From Clostridiales bacterium (GTDB lineage: Bacteria > Bacillota > Clostridia > Saccharofermentanales > Saccharofermentanaceae): DNA of 39,040 nt. How positions within the stretch are numbered: the stretch's first letter is position 1; every line of letters starts with the position of its first letter. The notes under the pieces are model-generated. The model did no database searches, was not told the origin of the DNA, and saw nothing but the letters and a program-made list of their open reading frames with translations. Made by a program: the position numbers and the translations under genes. The stretch spans positions 1 through 39,040 of the forward strand of contig JAFZWA010000034.1 of NCBI GenBank assembly GCA_017617525.1, given 5' to 3'. Below are positions 18,937 through 27,072 of the stretch, piece after piece.

Positions 18937-19026
18937 TGCACTATCAATTGTTGAAAAAGTGCAACTACTGCACCTTTAAATCTTGACAAAGTGCAAATCG
19001 TGCACCATACTAAAACTGGAGGTGCA
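18937..19026. promoter_or_regulatory. Six-half-site phased operator array and promoter of the XRE-NTase gene
   Basis: Half-sites of alternating orientation, TGCAC and GTGCA, begin at 18937, 18959, 18969, 18991, 19001 and 19022, with spacings 22, 10, 22, 10 and 21. They form two close dyads GTGCA-N5-TGCAC (18959-18973 and 18991-19005) whose centres are 32 bases apart, about three helical turns. A promoter TTGACA (18983-18988), 17 bases, CATACT (19006-19011) has the second dyad exactly between its boxes. The last half-site overlaps the ribosome binding site (GGAGG, 19018-19022). This layout indicates tight cooperative repression, most simply by the encoded XRE protein. Confidence 0.8.
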
Positions 19027-19028
19027 AT

Positions 19029-19505
19029 ATGTCTGCATTAAAAGAATTAAGAAGAGAAAAGGAACTTACGCAACAGCAGGTTGCTACACTGTTGGGAATG
19101 TCCCTGCGCTCTTATAAATCCTATGAGAATGAAAAGAAGAAGGAAGACAGTTTAAAGTACAAGTACATTATCGACCGTCTTTCCTTGCTCAACCCGATCG
19201 ATGAAGAACACGGCATTGTCAGCATTGATTATATTCGCCGTAAGTGCACACCTATCTTTGAAAAGTATAAAGTGGATTATTGTTATCTGTTTGGTTCTTA
19301 CGCAAAGGATAAAGCGAAAGAAACAAGCGATGTGGATCTTCTTTTGTCAACGAAGACAAAAGGAATGCGTTTCTTCGGATTGGTAGAGGAGCTTAGAACT
19401 GCACTACATAAGAAAGTAGATGTTCTCGATGTGAATCAGCTTGAAGGTAATCTGGATCTGACAAAAGAGATTCTGAAGGACGGGATAAAGATCTATGGGG
19501 GTTAA
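19029..19505 (+). CDS. XRE helix-turn-helix fused to MNT-type nucleotidyltransferase
   Basis: 158 residues. Residues 1-55 are an XRE/Cro helix-turn-helix (LKELRREKELTQQQVATLLG, MSLRSYKSYENEKK). Residues 62-158 are a minimal nucleotidyltransferase with the active-site pattern GSYAKDKAKETSDVDLLLS (Gly89-Ser90, Asp101, Asp103) and a third acidic residue, Asp131, in KKVDVLDVN. MntA-type domains can AMPylate a HEPN toxin, but no HEPN gene follows. The HTH explains the operator array directly upstream. The gene sits between a two-component system and an ABC transporter, and no clear promoter is seen in the 72 bases before the ATPase, so both may share the repressed transcript. Confidence 0.87.
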   Translation: MSALKELRREKELTQQQVATLLGMSLRSYKSYENEKKKEDSLKYKYIIDRLSLLNPIDEEHGIVSIDYIRRKCTPIFEKYKVDYCYLFGSYAKDKAKETSDVDLLLSTKTKGMRFFGLVEELRTALHKKVDVLDVNQLEGNLDLTKEILKDGIKIYGG

Positions 19506-19577
19506 GGACTTCTTAATAAGTTTTCGCGGAAAATGGGTACAACGAAAACGTATGAGAAGGAAAAAGGAGAAAAACAC

Positions 19578-20339
19578 ATGAGTTCAAACATTCTCACCGC
19601 ACACGATCTTTGTAAGAGCTTCGCGCATAATGGCGGGCAGGTCCACGTGCTGCAGCATGTTGATCTTGAGATAAGGGAAAAAGACTTTACAGTTGTCATG
19701 GGCGCGTCGGGTTCCGGTAAGTCCACACTTTTATACGCGCTTTCCGGTATGGATAAGGCGACATCCGGTCAGGTCATGTTTGAAGGGAAGGACCTTGTAA
19801 AGATGAAGGAGAAGGAGCTCGCGAGTCTGCGATCGCACGACTTCGGTTTCATCTTCCAGCAGATGCACCTGATCTCGAATCTCACTCTTTTGGAAAACGT
19901 CGCGGTACCGGGATACCTCAATAACGAAAAGGGCGCTTCCGAGGTAAAAGCACGCGCCGAGAAGCTTCTCGAGCAGATGGGCATTACCGATGTAAAGACA
20001 CATATTCCGTCACAGGTCAGTGGCGGTGAGCAGCAACGCTGCGCGATCGCAAGAGCGATCATCCACGAGCCGAAACTTCTGTTTGCCGATGAACCGACGG
20101 GTGCTCTTAACAGAAAGAATACAAGAGAAGTGCTCGATCTGATGACGGATCTTAATAGAAACGGACAGAGCATCCTCATGGTCACACACGATCTTCGTGC
20201 CGCGCTTCGCGCAAGCCGCCTTCTGTACTTAGAGGATGGTAATGTGATCGGCGAGATGACACTTCCGCCGTACGATAAGGAAGAAGAGAAGAGCCGCGAG
20301 ACACAGGTCAACGCATGGCTTTCTTCCATGAAGTGGTAA
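19578..20339 (+). CDS. ABC transporter ATP-binding protein, MacB/LolD-like
   Basis: 253 residues from the ATG at 19578 (MSSNILTAHD), chosen because AAGGAG lies eight bases before it. Walker A is GASGSGKSTLLYALSG, the signature is VSGGEQQRCAIARAI, Walker B is LLFADEPTGALN, and the H-loop is MVTHDLRAA. This type energises FtsX-like permeases that export or extract peptides and lipids rather than importing nutrients. The permease gene follows after 12 bases. Confidence 0.93.
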   Translation: MSSNILTAHDLCKSFAHNGGQVHVLQHVDLEIREKDFTVVMGASGSGKSTLLYALSGMDKATSGQVMFEGKDLVKMKEKELASLRSHDFGFIFQQMHLISNLTLLENVAVPGYLNNEKGASEVKARAEKLLEQMGITDVKTHIPSQVSGGEQQRCAIARAIIHEPKLLFADEPTGALNRKNTREVLDLMTDLNRNGQSILMVTHDLRAALRASRLLYLEDGNVIGEMTLPPYDKEEEKSRETQVNAWLSSMKW

Positions 20340-20351
20340 GGGGGAACGAAA

Positions 20352-22706
20352 ATGGATATCCTTACTTTACTTCGTGCCAACATTAAAAGAAAGAAGGGCA
20401 CGTTCCTTGGAATCGTGCTCCTGATGATCCTCGTTTCGATGTTTCTGACAACGGTCTACAGCGTAAAGAAGAACGTTGCGAAAAGCATCGATGAGGCGTA
20501 TGAGGAAGCGCACGCGGCGAACCTCATGATGAACATCACAAACGAGCGCCTGACAGATGAACTCCTGCAGTCGGTAAAAGACCATCCGCTCGTCGATCAC
20601 GTCGCGACTTCGGATGCTGTCCTCATGAGAAGACATTTCGTAAAGGATAAAGAAGATAACCAGAGCTGGCTGATCGTGCCTCTCAATGAAGTCGTCACCA
20701 AGCAGTTCACGGATGACTTTTCCGGTTATCTCGATGAGGTCCGTCCGATCTCTCCTGAGGGCATCTATCTGGTGCAGGGCATTGCCACCAACGATGGCTG
20801 CAAGGTTGGTGACGATCTTCGCTTCGAGACGAGATCCGGTGAATATACTCTTAAGATCGAGGGCTTCGTCGTCGAGCCGGTCGACGGATGCGCGATGGTC
20901 GGATGGAAGACCGTGTATGTCGCGCCGGAAACTTTTGAGAAACTGGCCGCGGATGTCGATGTTGTCGACAACCCGGATCTGGCGGGCCGTGTCACCATCG
21001 TTTACATCTATAAGAACGCGGACTGTGAGTTAAGTGACGGCGAGTTCGGAAGGACCATCAACCGCGACACATGTATCCAGGACTACGCGTACGCTTCAGC
21101 GACGATGACGCAGATGAAGAGATACACCAATCTCTTTTCAGAGATCGTATGCTCGATCATGATCGGATTCGCGATGGTGCTTGCGGGTGTCGTTCTGATC
21201 ATCATGGCACACAACATCACCGTGACGATCGAAATGAGCTATACGGAACTTGGTATCCTGAAAGCAGAGGGATTCACAAAGGGCCGGATACGAGTGCTTT
21301 TCGTACTGCAGTATCTTCTCGCGGAGATCGTTGGCGCGATCATCGGCACCATTCTCTCGATCCCCATGATCTCCCTTTTCGGCGGGATCTTCCAGCCGAT
21401 CACGGCGATCATCGCGAAGAAAGACGTCGATCTTCAAACGAGCCTTGTTCTGCTTCTGGTGATCCTTATCCTTTCGGTCCTGGTCATTCTTCTTGCGACG
21501 AGAAAGATCGCGAAGGTTTCTCCGGTAAAAGCACTGACCGGCGAGAGCAGGGATGTCTATTTCGAGAGCTTCCTCACGGCACCTGTTTCCGGAAAGAACC
21601 TCGCCATGAGCCTTTCGTACCGTCAGTTCAGTTCGAATAAACGCCGCTATTTCGTGGCGATCTTTATCACGGCGCTTCTGATGTTCTTCATGCTCACGGT
21701 AAATCTCATGGGCAGCTGCATGGAGTCCAAGTCCGCGCTCCAGGCGATGGGTTCGATCCTCTGTGAAGTCCAGGTCAGACCGCAGGATCGAAACTTTACC
21801 GAGGAAGAGATGGATGAGATCGAATCCATCGTAAAGGCAGAGGCCGATGTCGATCAGTCGATCTTCTTCAGAAACGAGTATGTCACGCTCAACGGCGATA
21901 CGATCTACTGTCAGTTCTACAGAGATCCGGAAATGATCAATATGGTATCCGGAAGAGCTCCTGTCTATGACAACGAACTGGTCATCACGGACATCCTGGC
22001 GGAGGATATGGGTCTTAAGACCGGCGATAAGGTCGAGGTTTCGAGAAGAGAATTTTCGGAAGAGTTCATCATCTCGGGTATCTTCTGCAGCATGAACGAT
22101 ACGGGCATGACGATGGCCATGGGGGATGCCGGTGCCAAGAAGATCGGTGTGAGCGGTTATGTCTGGTACGGCGCGAGCCTTCGAGATTCGAAGGATGCCG
22201 AGAAGGTGGGAAACTCCCTGAAAGAGAAACTCGATCCGGAGATGAAGATCGTCGCGGATGCGGATTTCTCCGCGATCTCGGACATCAAGTCGATCACGAC
22301 CGCGGTCGATGCCATGAGATACACGATCTATGCGTTCTCGATCATCTTCGTTCTGGTCGTCGTTTCCATGATCTGTTCTAAGTCCTTCACGCAGGAAAGA
22401 AGAGACCTCGGCATATATAAGGCAATCGGATTTACATCGAGAAAACTCCGACTTCTGTTCGCGCTGAGATTTCTGATCATCGCAGTGATCGGATCGGCGA
22501 TCGGAATCGTCCTGAGCCGTCTTTTCTCGAGCAAGGCATTGAGTATGATCCTTCGAAGCGTCGGTATCAGTAACTTCATTTCGAAGTATCAGGCAGATAC
22601 GGTCCTTGTCCCTGTGATCATCCTTCTGGGCTGCTTCTTCCTCTTTGCGTACATTGCCGCAAGGAAAGTAAAGAAGGTCGAGATCAGAGAACTGGTCATC
22701 GAGTAA
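20352..22706 (+). CDS. FtsX-family ABC transporter permease, two FtsX repeats
   Basis: 784 residues. One membrane helix near 17-36 is followed by an extracellular domain of about 225 residues. Three helices follow near 267-291, 318-345 and 362-382, forming the first FtsX unit. A second unit repeats the pattern: a helix near 436-455, an extracellular domain to about 663, and helices near 665-686, 713-735 and 754-774. The conserved start of the FtsX C-terminal helices is visible in both (LGILKAEGFTKGRIRVLF and LGIYKAIGFTSRKLRLLF). This two-unit layout differs from BceB (ten helices, one large loop). It forms an exporter or mechanotransducer with the preceding ATPase; the substrate is unknown. 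Confidence 0.9.
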   Translation: MDILTLLRANIKRKKGTFLGIVLLMILVSMFLTTVYSVKKNVAKSIDEAYEEAHAANLMMNITNERLTDELLQSVKDHPLVDHVATSDAVLMRRHFVKDKEDNQSWLIVPLNEVVTKQFTDDFSGYLDEVRPISPEGIYLVQGIATNDGCKVGDDLRFETRSGEYTLKIEGFVVEPVDGCAMVGWKTVYVAPETFEKLAADVDVVDNPDLAGRVTIVYIYKNADCELSDGEFGRTINRDTCIQDYAYASATMTQMKRYTNLFSEIVCSIMIGFAMVLAGVVLIIMAHNITVTIEMSYTELGILKAEGFTKGRIRVLFVLQYLLAEIVGAIIGTILSIPMISLFGGIFQPITAIIAKKDVDLQTSLVLLLVILILSVLVILLATRKIAKVSPVKALTGESRDVYFESFLTAPVSGKNLAMSLSYRQFSSNKRRYFVAIFITALLMFFMLTVNLMGSCMESKSALQAMGSILCEVQVRPQDRNFTEEEMDEIESIVKAEADVDQSIFFRNEYVTLNGDTIYCQFYRDPEMINMVSGRAPVYDNELVITDILAEDMGLKTGDKVEVSRREFSEEFIISGIFCSMNDTGMTMAMGDAGAKKIGVSGYVWYGASLRDSKDAEKVGNSLKEKLDPEMKIVADADFSAISDIKSITTAVDAMRYTIYAFSIIFVLVVVSMICSKSFTQERRDLGIYKAIGFTSRKLRLLFALRFLIIAVIGSAIGIVLSRLFSSKALSMILRSVGISNFISKYQADTVLVPVIILLGCFFLFAYIAARKVKKVEIRELVIE

Positions 22707-22741
22707 TTCGTTTGACGAATAATGCTAAATGCATGATAATG

Positions 22742-22770
22742 AAATCGCCGAGGCCATCGGCGATTTTTTT
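22742..22770 (+). terminator. Rho-independent terminator after the permease gene
   Basis: AAATCGCCGA-GGCCA-TCGGCGATTT, a perfect 10-pair stem followed by TTTT. It separates the export module from the YesN/YesM operon and shows that the YesN-like gene starts at 22798, not further upstream. Confidence 0.93.
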
Positions 22771-22797
22771 ATTGCTTCGTTTTATGGGGAAGGTAGT

Positions 22798-24423
22798 ATG
22801 CTGAAGGTTTTTCTTGTCGAGGACGAGTTCGTCGTCCGTGAGGGAATTAAGAATAACATCGACTGGAGCGGGCACGGTTACGACTTCTGCGGCGAAGCGG
22901 GCGACGGTGAGGTTGCCTATTCCATGATCCAGAAACTAAAGCCGGATATCGTGATCACGGACATCAAGATGCCGTTTATGGACGGTATTACCTTGAGCCG
23001 TATGATCAAGTCCGAATTCCCGTGGATCGAGATCATCATCTTAACGGGCTACGAAGATTTCCAGTTCGCAAGAGAAGCCATTAAGATCGGCGTATCCTGC
23101 TACCTCTTAAAACCGGTGAACGGTGAGTCGATCATGAAAGAGGTCGACGCGCTTTCCGAAAAGATCCGTGAAAAGAAAGCGGAGAGAGAAGCGGCGAAGC
23201 GTTACGAAGAGGAAATGCGTGAGAGAACGGAACTCGATAAACGTGATTTCTTTAATACCCTGATCAAAGGCGGAAAAAACACCACGGAGCTTTTCGCGGA
23301 GTCGAAAAAGCTTAGTATCGATATTACCGCGCTTCGTTATAACGTCGTGCTCCTGAAGATCTGGTCCGATAAACACGATATCGGCGAATACTCCAACAGC
23401 GTACTTCGTGTCGAGGACGGAGTAAGAAGGATCGCCGACGAAAACGGCGCGCTGTTTTTTGACTTCACGGTAGAAGGTACGGCGTTGCTTTTCAAGGGCG
23501 ATGACGATAACGATATCAAAAAGAAGATCGACCGCGCGATCGAAAACATGAAGGAGCTTTTCTCGGGGTATAAGCATATCCGCTATTTCGGCGCGATCGG
23601 CCAGACGGTCGGAAGAGTCACCGAGATCCATACGTCATTTGACTGGGCGAGCCGTGCGTTCGCGCATTCGTACCTGACATCGGATAACGGATTCCTCGTC
23701 GGATCGAAAGAGGACCTGCGTCCGGAAAATAACGTCGAGATCTTAAGTGAGATCAATCCGCAGCATATGGACCGCCGTATCATGAAGCGTTTCCTTCGTG
23801 CCGGCGACGCGGCGGAAATTCCGTTCTTCCTGCAGGAGTATTTGAATAACATCGGCGATCAGGTGCTTCGTTCCTCGATGCTCCGCCAGTATATCGCGAT
23901 GGACGTATACTTCTGTGTCGCGGATTTCTCCGTCAATGAACTCGGCCTTTCGAAGGACGAACTGGAGGAGAAGGTCAAGTTCCCGGCGGGCGAGATCTTA
24001 GCGTCGGATCAAAACACGCAGGAATATCTTTCGGAGATCATCCACATCGCGCTTGATCTTCGTGAGGATCACTCGCTGTCGCGCTACCACGATGTCATGA
24101 AGGATGCCATCGCGTATATTTCCGAGCACTATTCGGATGAGGAGCTGTCGCTCAATACCCTTGCGGCGCAGGTCAATTTCTCACCGAACCACTTAAGCTC
24201 GATCTTTAAGCAGGAGACCGGCCAGCCGTTCATCAAGTACCTGACGGACTACCGTATGGATATGGCAAAAGAACTTCTCCGAAGAACATCGAAGAAGAGC
24301 AACGAGATCGGCATCATGGTCGGCTATAAGGATCCGCACTATTTTTCGTATCTGTTTAAGAAGACGCAGGGTGTGACACCGACGCAGTTTCGAAGTAAAG
24401 GCCACGGAGAGGCAGAAGAATAA
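22798..24423 (+). CDS. YesN-type response regulator with AraC DNA-binding domain
   Basis: 541 residues from the ATG at 22798 (MLKVFLVEDEFVVREGIKNN), with GGGAAGG five bases upstream; a longer frame would run through the terminator at 22742-22770. The receiver domain has Asp55 in IVITDIKMPFMDG. A central region of about 280 residues without catalytic motifs follows, as is usual for YesN. The C-terminal 100 residues form an AraC double helix-turn-helix (LSLNTLAAQVNFSPNHLSSI, IGIMVGYKDPHYFSYLFKKT). It pairs with the overlapping YesM-type kinase and probably activates the sugar importer downstream. Confidence 0.93.
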   Translation: MLKVFLVEDEFVVREGIKNNIDWSGHGYDFCGEAGDGEVAYSMIQKLKPDIVITDIKMPFMDGITLSRMIKSEFPWIEIIILTGYEDFQFAREAIKIGVSCYLLKPVNGESIMKEVDALSEKIREKKAEREAAKRYEEEMRERTELDKRDFFNTLIKGGKNTTELFAESKKLSIDITALRYNVVLLKIWSDKHDIGEYSNSVLRVEDGVRRIADENGALFFDFTVEGTALLFKGDDDNDIKKKIDRAIENMKELFSGYKHIRYFGAIGQTVGRVTEIHTSFDWASRAFAHSYLTSDNGFLVGSKEDLRPENNVEILSEINPQHMDRRIMKRFLRAGDAAEIPFFLQEYLNNIGDQVLRSSMLRQYIAMDVYFCVADFSVNELGLSKDELEEKVKFPAGEILASDQNTQEYLSEIIHIALDLREDHSLSRYHDVMKDAIAYISEHYSDEELSLNTLAAQVNFSPNHLSSIFKQETGQPFIKYLTDYRMDMAKELLRRTSKKSNEIGIMVGYKDPHYFSYLFKKTQGVTPTQFRSKGHGEAEE

Positions 24424-25739
24424 TGGTTAAGGCGAAGAAAAGAAAATCGCATCTGGCGACCCAGATACGTATCTCTTATATCGTGCTTTTGCTGCCGAGT
24501 CTGGTATTCATCGCGTATGCCTTTTATAACCTGTGGGTCACGAATCAGCGAAACAATAAGATGATCAGCTCGGTCGTCGCCGCGTCTGAGTTCAGCTTGG
24601 AGTTTAAAGATAACATCGACTACCAGACATATCTCGTTATCGTCGGTAACGTTTCCTATGAAGAATCCGGTCTCGACGAAGAGCTTGCCAAAGCGCGCCA
24701 GGTCGTCGATGAACTGAAGGGCTACACGAATACGGAAGATAACAAGACGCGTCTTCAGTATATCGAGAAGTATTTAAATAACTTGGAGACGTATCTTTCG
24801 GAGATCACGAAGAATCTCGAGTACGAGAACAATTACGAAGAGAATCAGCTCATCTGGGAAAACGACGTTCAGATCGTCACGCTTTTGATCCAGGACTCTA
24901 TTAATGAGTATATCTATTATGAGAACCGGCAGATCCAGACGGCGCAGTCGGAGAACAACGCGTTCTTCATGAACATCGTCGAGATCTCGGCGGGTCTTCT
25001 CGCGTTTGGCTTGATCGCCATGATCGTCGTTTCCTACGTCGGCCCGAAATGGATCACGCGCCCGATCGAGGAGCAGGTCAAAGAAGAGCAGAAGATGCTT
25101 CGAAAATCCGAGTTCGATCTTCTGCAGTCGCAGATCAATCCGCACTTTCTCTATAACACATTGGACGCGATCGTCTGGTCGGCCGAGGCGGGAAACCAGA
25201 AGCAGGTCGTCAGCATGGTCGGAAACCTTTCGGACTTTTTCCGCCTTTCCCTGAATAAAGGTAAAGAGAACGTCACGATCCGTGAAGAGCTCCAGCACGT
25301 AAGATCTTATCTTGAGATCCAGCATATCCGTTATCAGGACATCATGGAGTATGAGATCTCGGTTCCGGAGGAGTTCTACGATTACATGATCCCGAAGCTC
25401 TCCGTGCAGCCGATCGTTGAGAACGCGCTTTACCACGGTATCAAGAACAAGCGTGGCGGCGGTAAGATCACGGTCACGGGTGAAGAGAAGAAGGACTGGT
25501 TCGCGATCGTTGTCGAAGATACGGGTAAAGGTATGACCGAAGACCGTCTTCGTGAAGTTCGAAAAGCACTTCGAGAGAGAACGACGGAGCAGAGCGCTGT
25601 CTATGGTATGTATAACGTCAATGAGCGTATCCGTCTGACGTACGGGGAAGGATACGGTGTGCATATCGAGAGTATCCCGGAAAAAGGAACGAGAGTCATC
25701 ATCCGACTTCCAAAAGAACAAGCGGATCGTTCGGAATAA
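24423..25739 (+). CDS. YesM/LytS-type sensor histidine kinase
   Basis: 438 residues. The start ATG shares one base with the stop of the regulator gene, so translation is coupled. Membrane helices lie near 16-38 and 183-206, enclosing an extracellular domain of about 145 helical residues that would sense a ligand or a loaded binding protein. A short linker leads to the His_kinase domain with His241 in LQSQINPHFLYNTLDAI. The HATPase region has VQPIVENALYHGIK and VVEDTGKGM. In Firmicutes such pairs usually control adjacent sugar transporters and glycosidases. Confidence 0.93.
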   Translation: MVKAKKRKSHLATQIRISYIVLLLPSLVFIAYAFYNLWVTNQRNNKMISSVVAASEFSLEFKDNIDYQTYLVIVGNVSYEESGLDEELAKARQVVDELKGYTNTEDNKTRLQYIEKYLNNLETYLSEITKNLEYENNYEENQLIWENDVQIVTLLIQDSINEYIYYENRQIQTAQSENNAFFMNIVEISAGLLAFGLIAMIVVSYVGPKWITRPIEEQVKEEQKMLRKSEFDLLQSQINPHFLYNTLDAIVWSAEAGNQKQVVSMVGNLSDFFRLSLNKGKENVTIREELQHVRSYLEIQHIRYQDIMEYEISVPEEFYDYMIPKLSVQPIVENALYHGIKNKRGGGKITVTGEEKKDWFAIVVEDTGKGMTEDRLREVRKALRERTTEQSAVYGMYNVNERIRLTYGEGYGVHIESIPEKGTRVIIRLPKEQADRSE

Positions 25740-25830
25740 CAGTGCTTTTTCCACAGAAAACATCAATTTATCTTTAGCGGTTTTTCGGCAAAGGAGAAAA
25801 ATCCAAACCGAAATCGGAAAAAAATCAAAC

Positions 25831-25874
25831 ACGGAAATGAAGAGAGAAAAAATCCAACTTCGTTTCCGTTTTTT
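25831..25874 (+). terminator. Rho-independent terminator after the yesM-like gene
   Basis: ACGGAAATGAAG at 25831-25842 pairs with CTTCGTTTCCGT at 25858-25869 (12 pairs, one G-U), followed by a T-run to 25874. It separates the regulators from the transporter, which therefore needs its own promoter in 25875-25940. A TAAAAT box lies at 25902, but no good -35 is seen, fitting an activator-dependent promoter. A small hairpin CGGGG-N5-CCCCG lies at 25920-25934. Confidence 0.85.
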
Positions 25875-25963
25875 CTGCATGGTCTTTTTTCAGGTGAATC
25901 CTAAAATGAACTCAGATGACGGGGGAAGACCCCGAATATGGTTTTTACCAGGGAGGATGAAAA

Positions 25964-26983
25964 ATGAAAAAAGTTGTAGCACTTATTATGACAGCATGTG
26001 TTGCTTTCGGTCTGATGGCTTGCTCCAAGTCCGATAAGAAAGACACAACAGCAGCTGGCGAAAAGCAGACTGAAGCAGCCGGCGGTAACGAGGGAGGATC
26101 CGGTGAACTTATTAAAGTAGGTATCATCAACAATGACCCGAACGAGTCCGGTTATCGTACAGCAAATGACGCTGACCTTCAGAAGATGTTCTGCAAAGAG
26201 AACGGTTATGACGCTTCTTTCGCTTACAGCCTTAAGAACGATGAGCAGATCAAGTACGCTCAGGGCTTTATCCAGGACGAAGTTGACTATCTCCTTCTCT
26301 CAGCAGCTGACACAGCAGGCTGGGACACAGTTCTTCAGGATGCTAAGAACGCAGGCGTAAAGGTTATCCTTTTCGACAGAACGATTGACGCAGATCCGAG
26401 CCTCTATGAAGCTTCCATCGTATCCGACATGGATAAGGAAGGTGAAACAGCAGTTAACTGGCTCGCAGAGCAGGGACTTTCCGAGTACAACGTAATCCAC
26501 ATTCAGGGTGTTATGGGTTCCGCTGCTCAGCAGGGCAGATCCGGTGCTCTCGATAAGAAGGTTGCAGCAGAAGGCAACTGGAACATCGTAAAGCAGCAGA
26601 CAGCTGAGTGGAACGCAGAAAAAGCACAGCAGATCGTTCAGTCCGTTATCGACTCCGGCACATCTTTCAACGTAATCTATGCTGAGAACGACGACATGGC
26701 TAAGGGTGCTGTAGCAGCTCTCGACGCAGCAGGTATCTCTCACGGTGTCGGCAAAGACGTTATCGTAATGGGCTTTGACTGCAACAAGTGGGCTCTCGAA
26801 GAACTCCTGAAGCAGAACTGGAACTATGACGGACAGTGCAATCCGTTCCAGGCTAGCTACATCGACGCGATCATCAAGGATCTCGAAGCAGGTAAGACAC
26901 CTGAGAAGACGATCATCATGGATGAGAAGGGCTTCGACGCTAAGACAATCACACAGGCAGATGTAGATAACTACGGTATCTAA
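25964..26983 (+). CDS. CUT2-type sugar-binding lipoprotein, YtfQ-like (first copy)
   Basis: 339 residues with ribosome binding site AGGGAGG. The lipoprotein signal is MKKVVALIMTACVAFGLMAC, followed by a short Thr/Gly-rich linker. The Peripla_BP_4 domain begins IKVGIINNDPNESGYRTAND and continues with FIQDEVDYLLLSAADTAGWD, VILFDRTIDADPSLYEASIV and VMGFDCNKWALEEL. The pattern TAGWDTVLQDAKNAGVKVIL matches YtfQ, which binds galactofuranose in E. coli; related proteins bind other furanoses, so the sugar is not proven. A hairpin follows that may keep this gene more highly expressed than the rest. Confidence 0.9.
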   Translation: MKKVVALIMTACVAFGLMACSKSDKKDTTAAGEKQTEAAGGNEGGSGELIKVGIINNDPNESGYRTANDADLQKMFCKENGYDASFAYSLKNDEQIKYAQGFIQDEVDYLLLSAADTAGWDTVLQDAKNAGVKVILFDRTIDADPSLYEASIVSDMDKEGETAVNWLAEQGLSEYNVIHIQGVMGSAAQQGRSGALDKKVAAEGNWNIVKQQTAEWNAEKAQQIVQSVIDSGTSFNVIYAENDDMAKGAVAALDAAGISHGVGKDVIVMGFDCNKWALEELLKQNWNYDGQCNPFQASYIDAIIKDLEAGKTPEKTIIMDEKGFDAKTITQADVDNYGI

Positions 26984-27006
26984 TACATAACCATTTACCC
27001 GGAAAT

Positions 27007-27048
27007 GCGGTGCGGTTTGACCGTGAGGAAAGACCGCACCGCGTTTTT
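27007..27048 (+). terminator. Intercistronic (partial) terminator after the binding-protein gene
   Basis: GCGGTGCGGT at 27007-27016 pairs perfectly with ACCGCACCGC at 27033-27042, followed by GTTTTT. Partial termination here is a common way to make more binding protein than ATPase and permease. Confidence 0.8.
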
Positions 27049-27072
27049 AAAAACAGAGAAGAGGTATGACCC

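Noticed and set aside
19029-19505. Classical MNT-HEPN toxin-antitoxin pair
   Set aside because: No HEPN-domain gene lies before or after the XRE-NTase gene; the neighbours are a kinase and an ABC ATPase.
19578-22706. BceAB bacitracin-type transporter
   Set aside because: The permease has two FtsX units with two large extracellular domains, not the ten-helix, single-loop BceB layout.
22729-22797. N-terminal extension of the YesN-type regulator
   Set aside because: It would be translated through a perfect terminator stem (22742-22770), and the receiver domain starts at MLKVFLVEDE at 22798.
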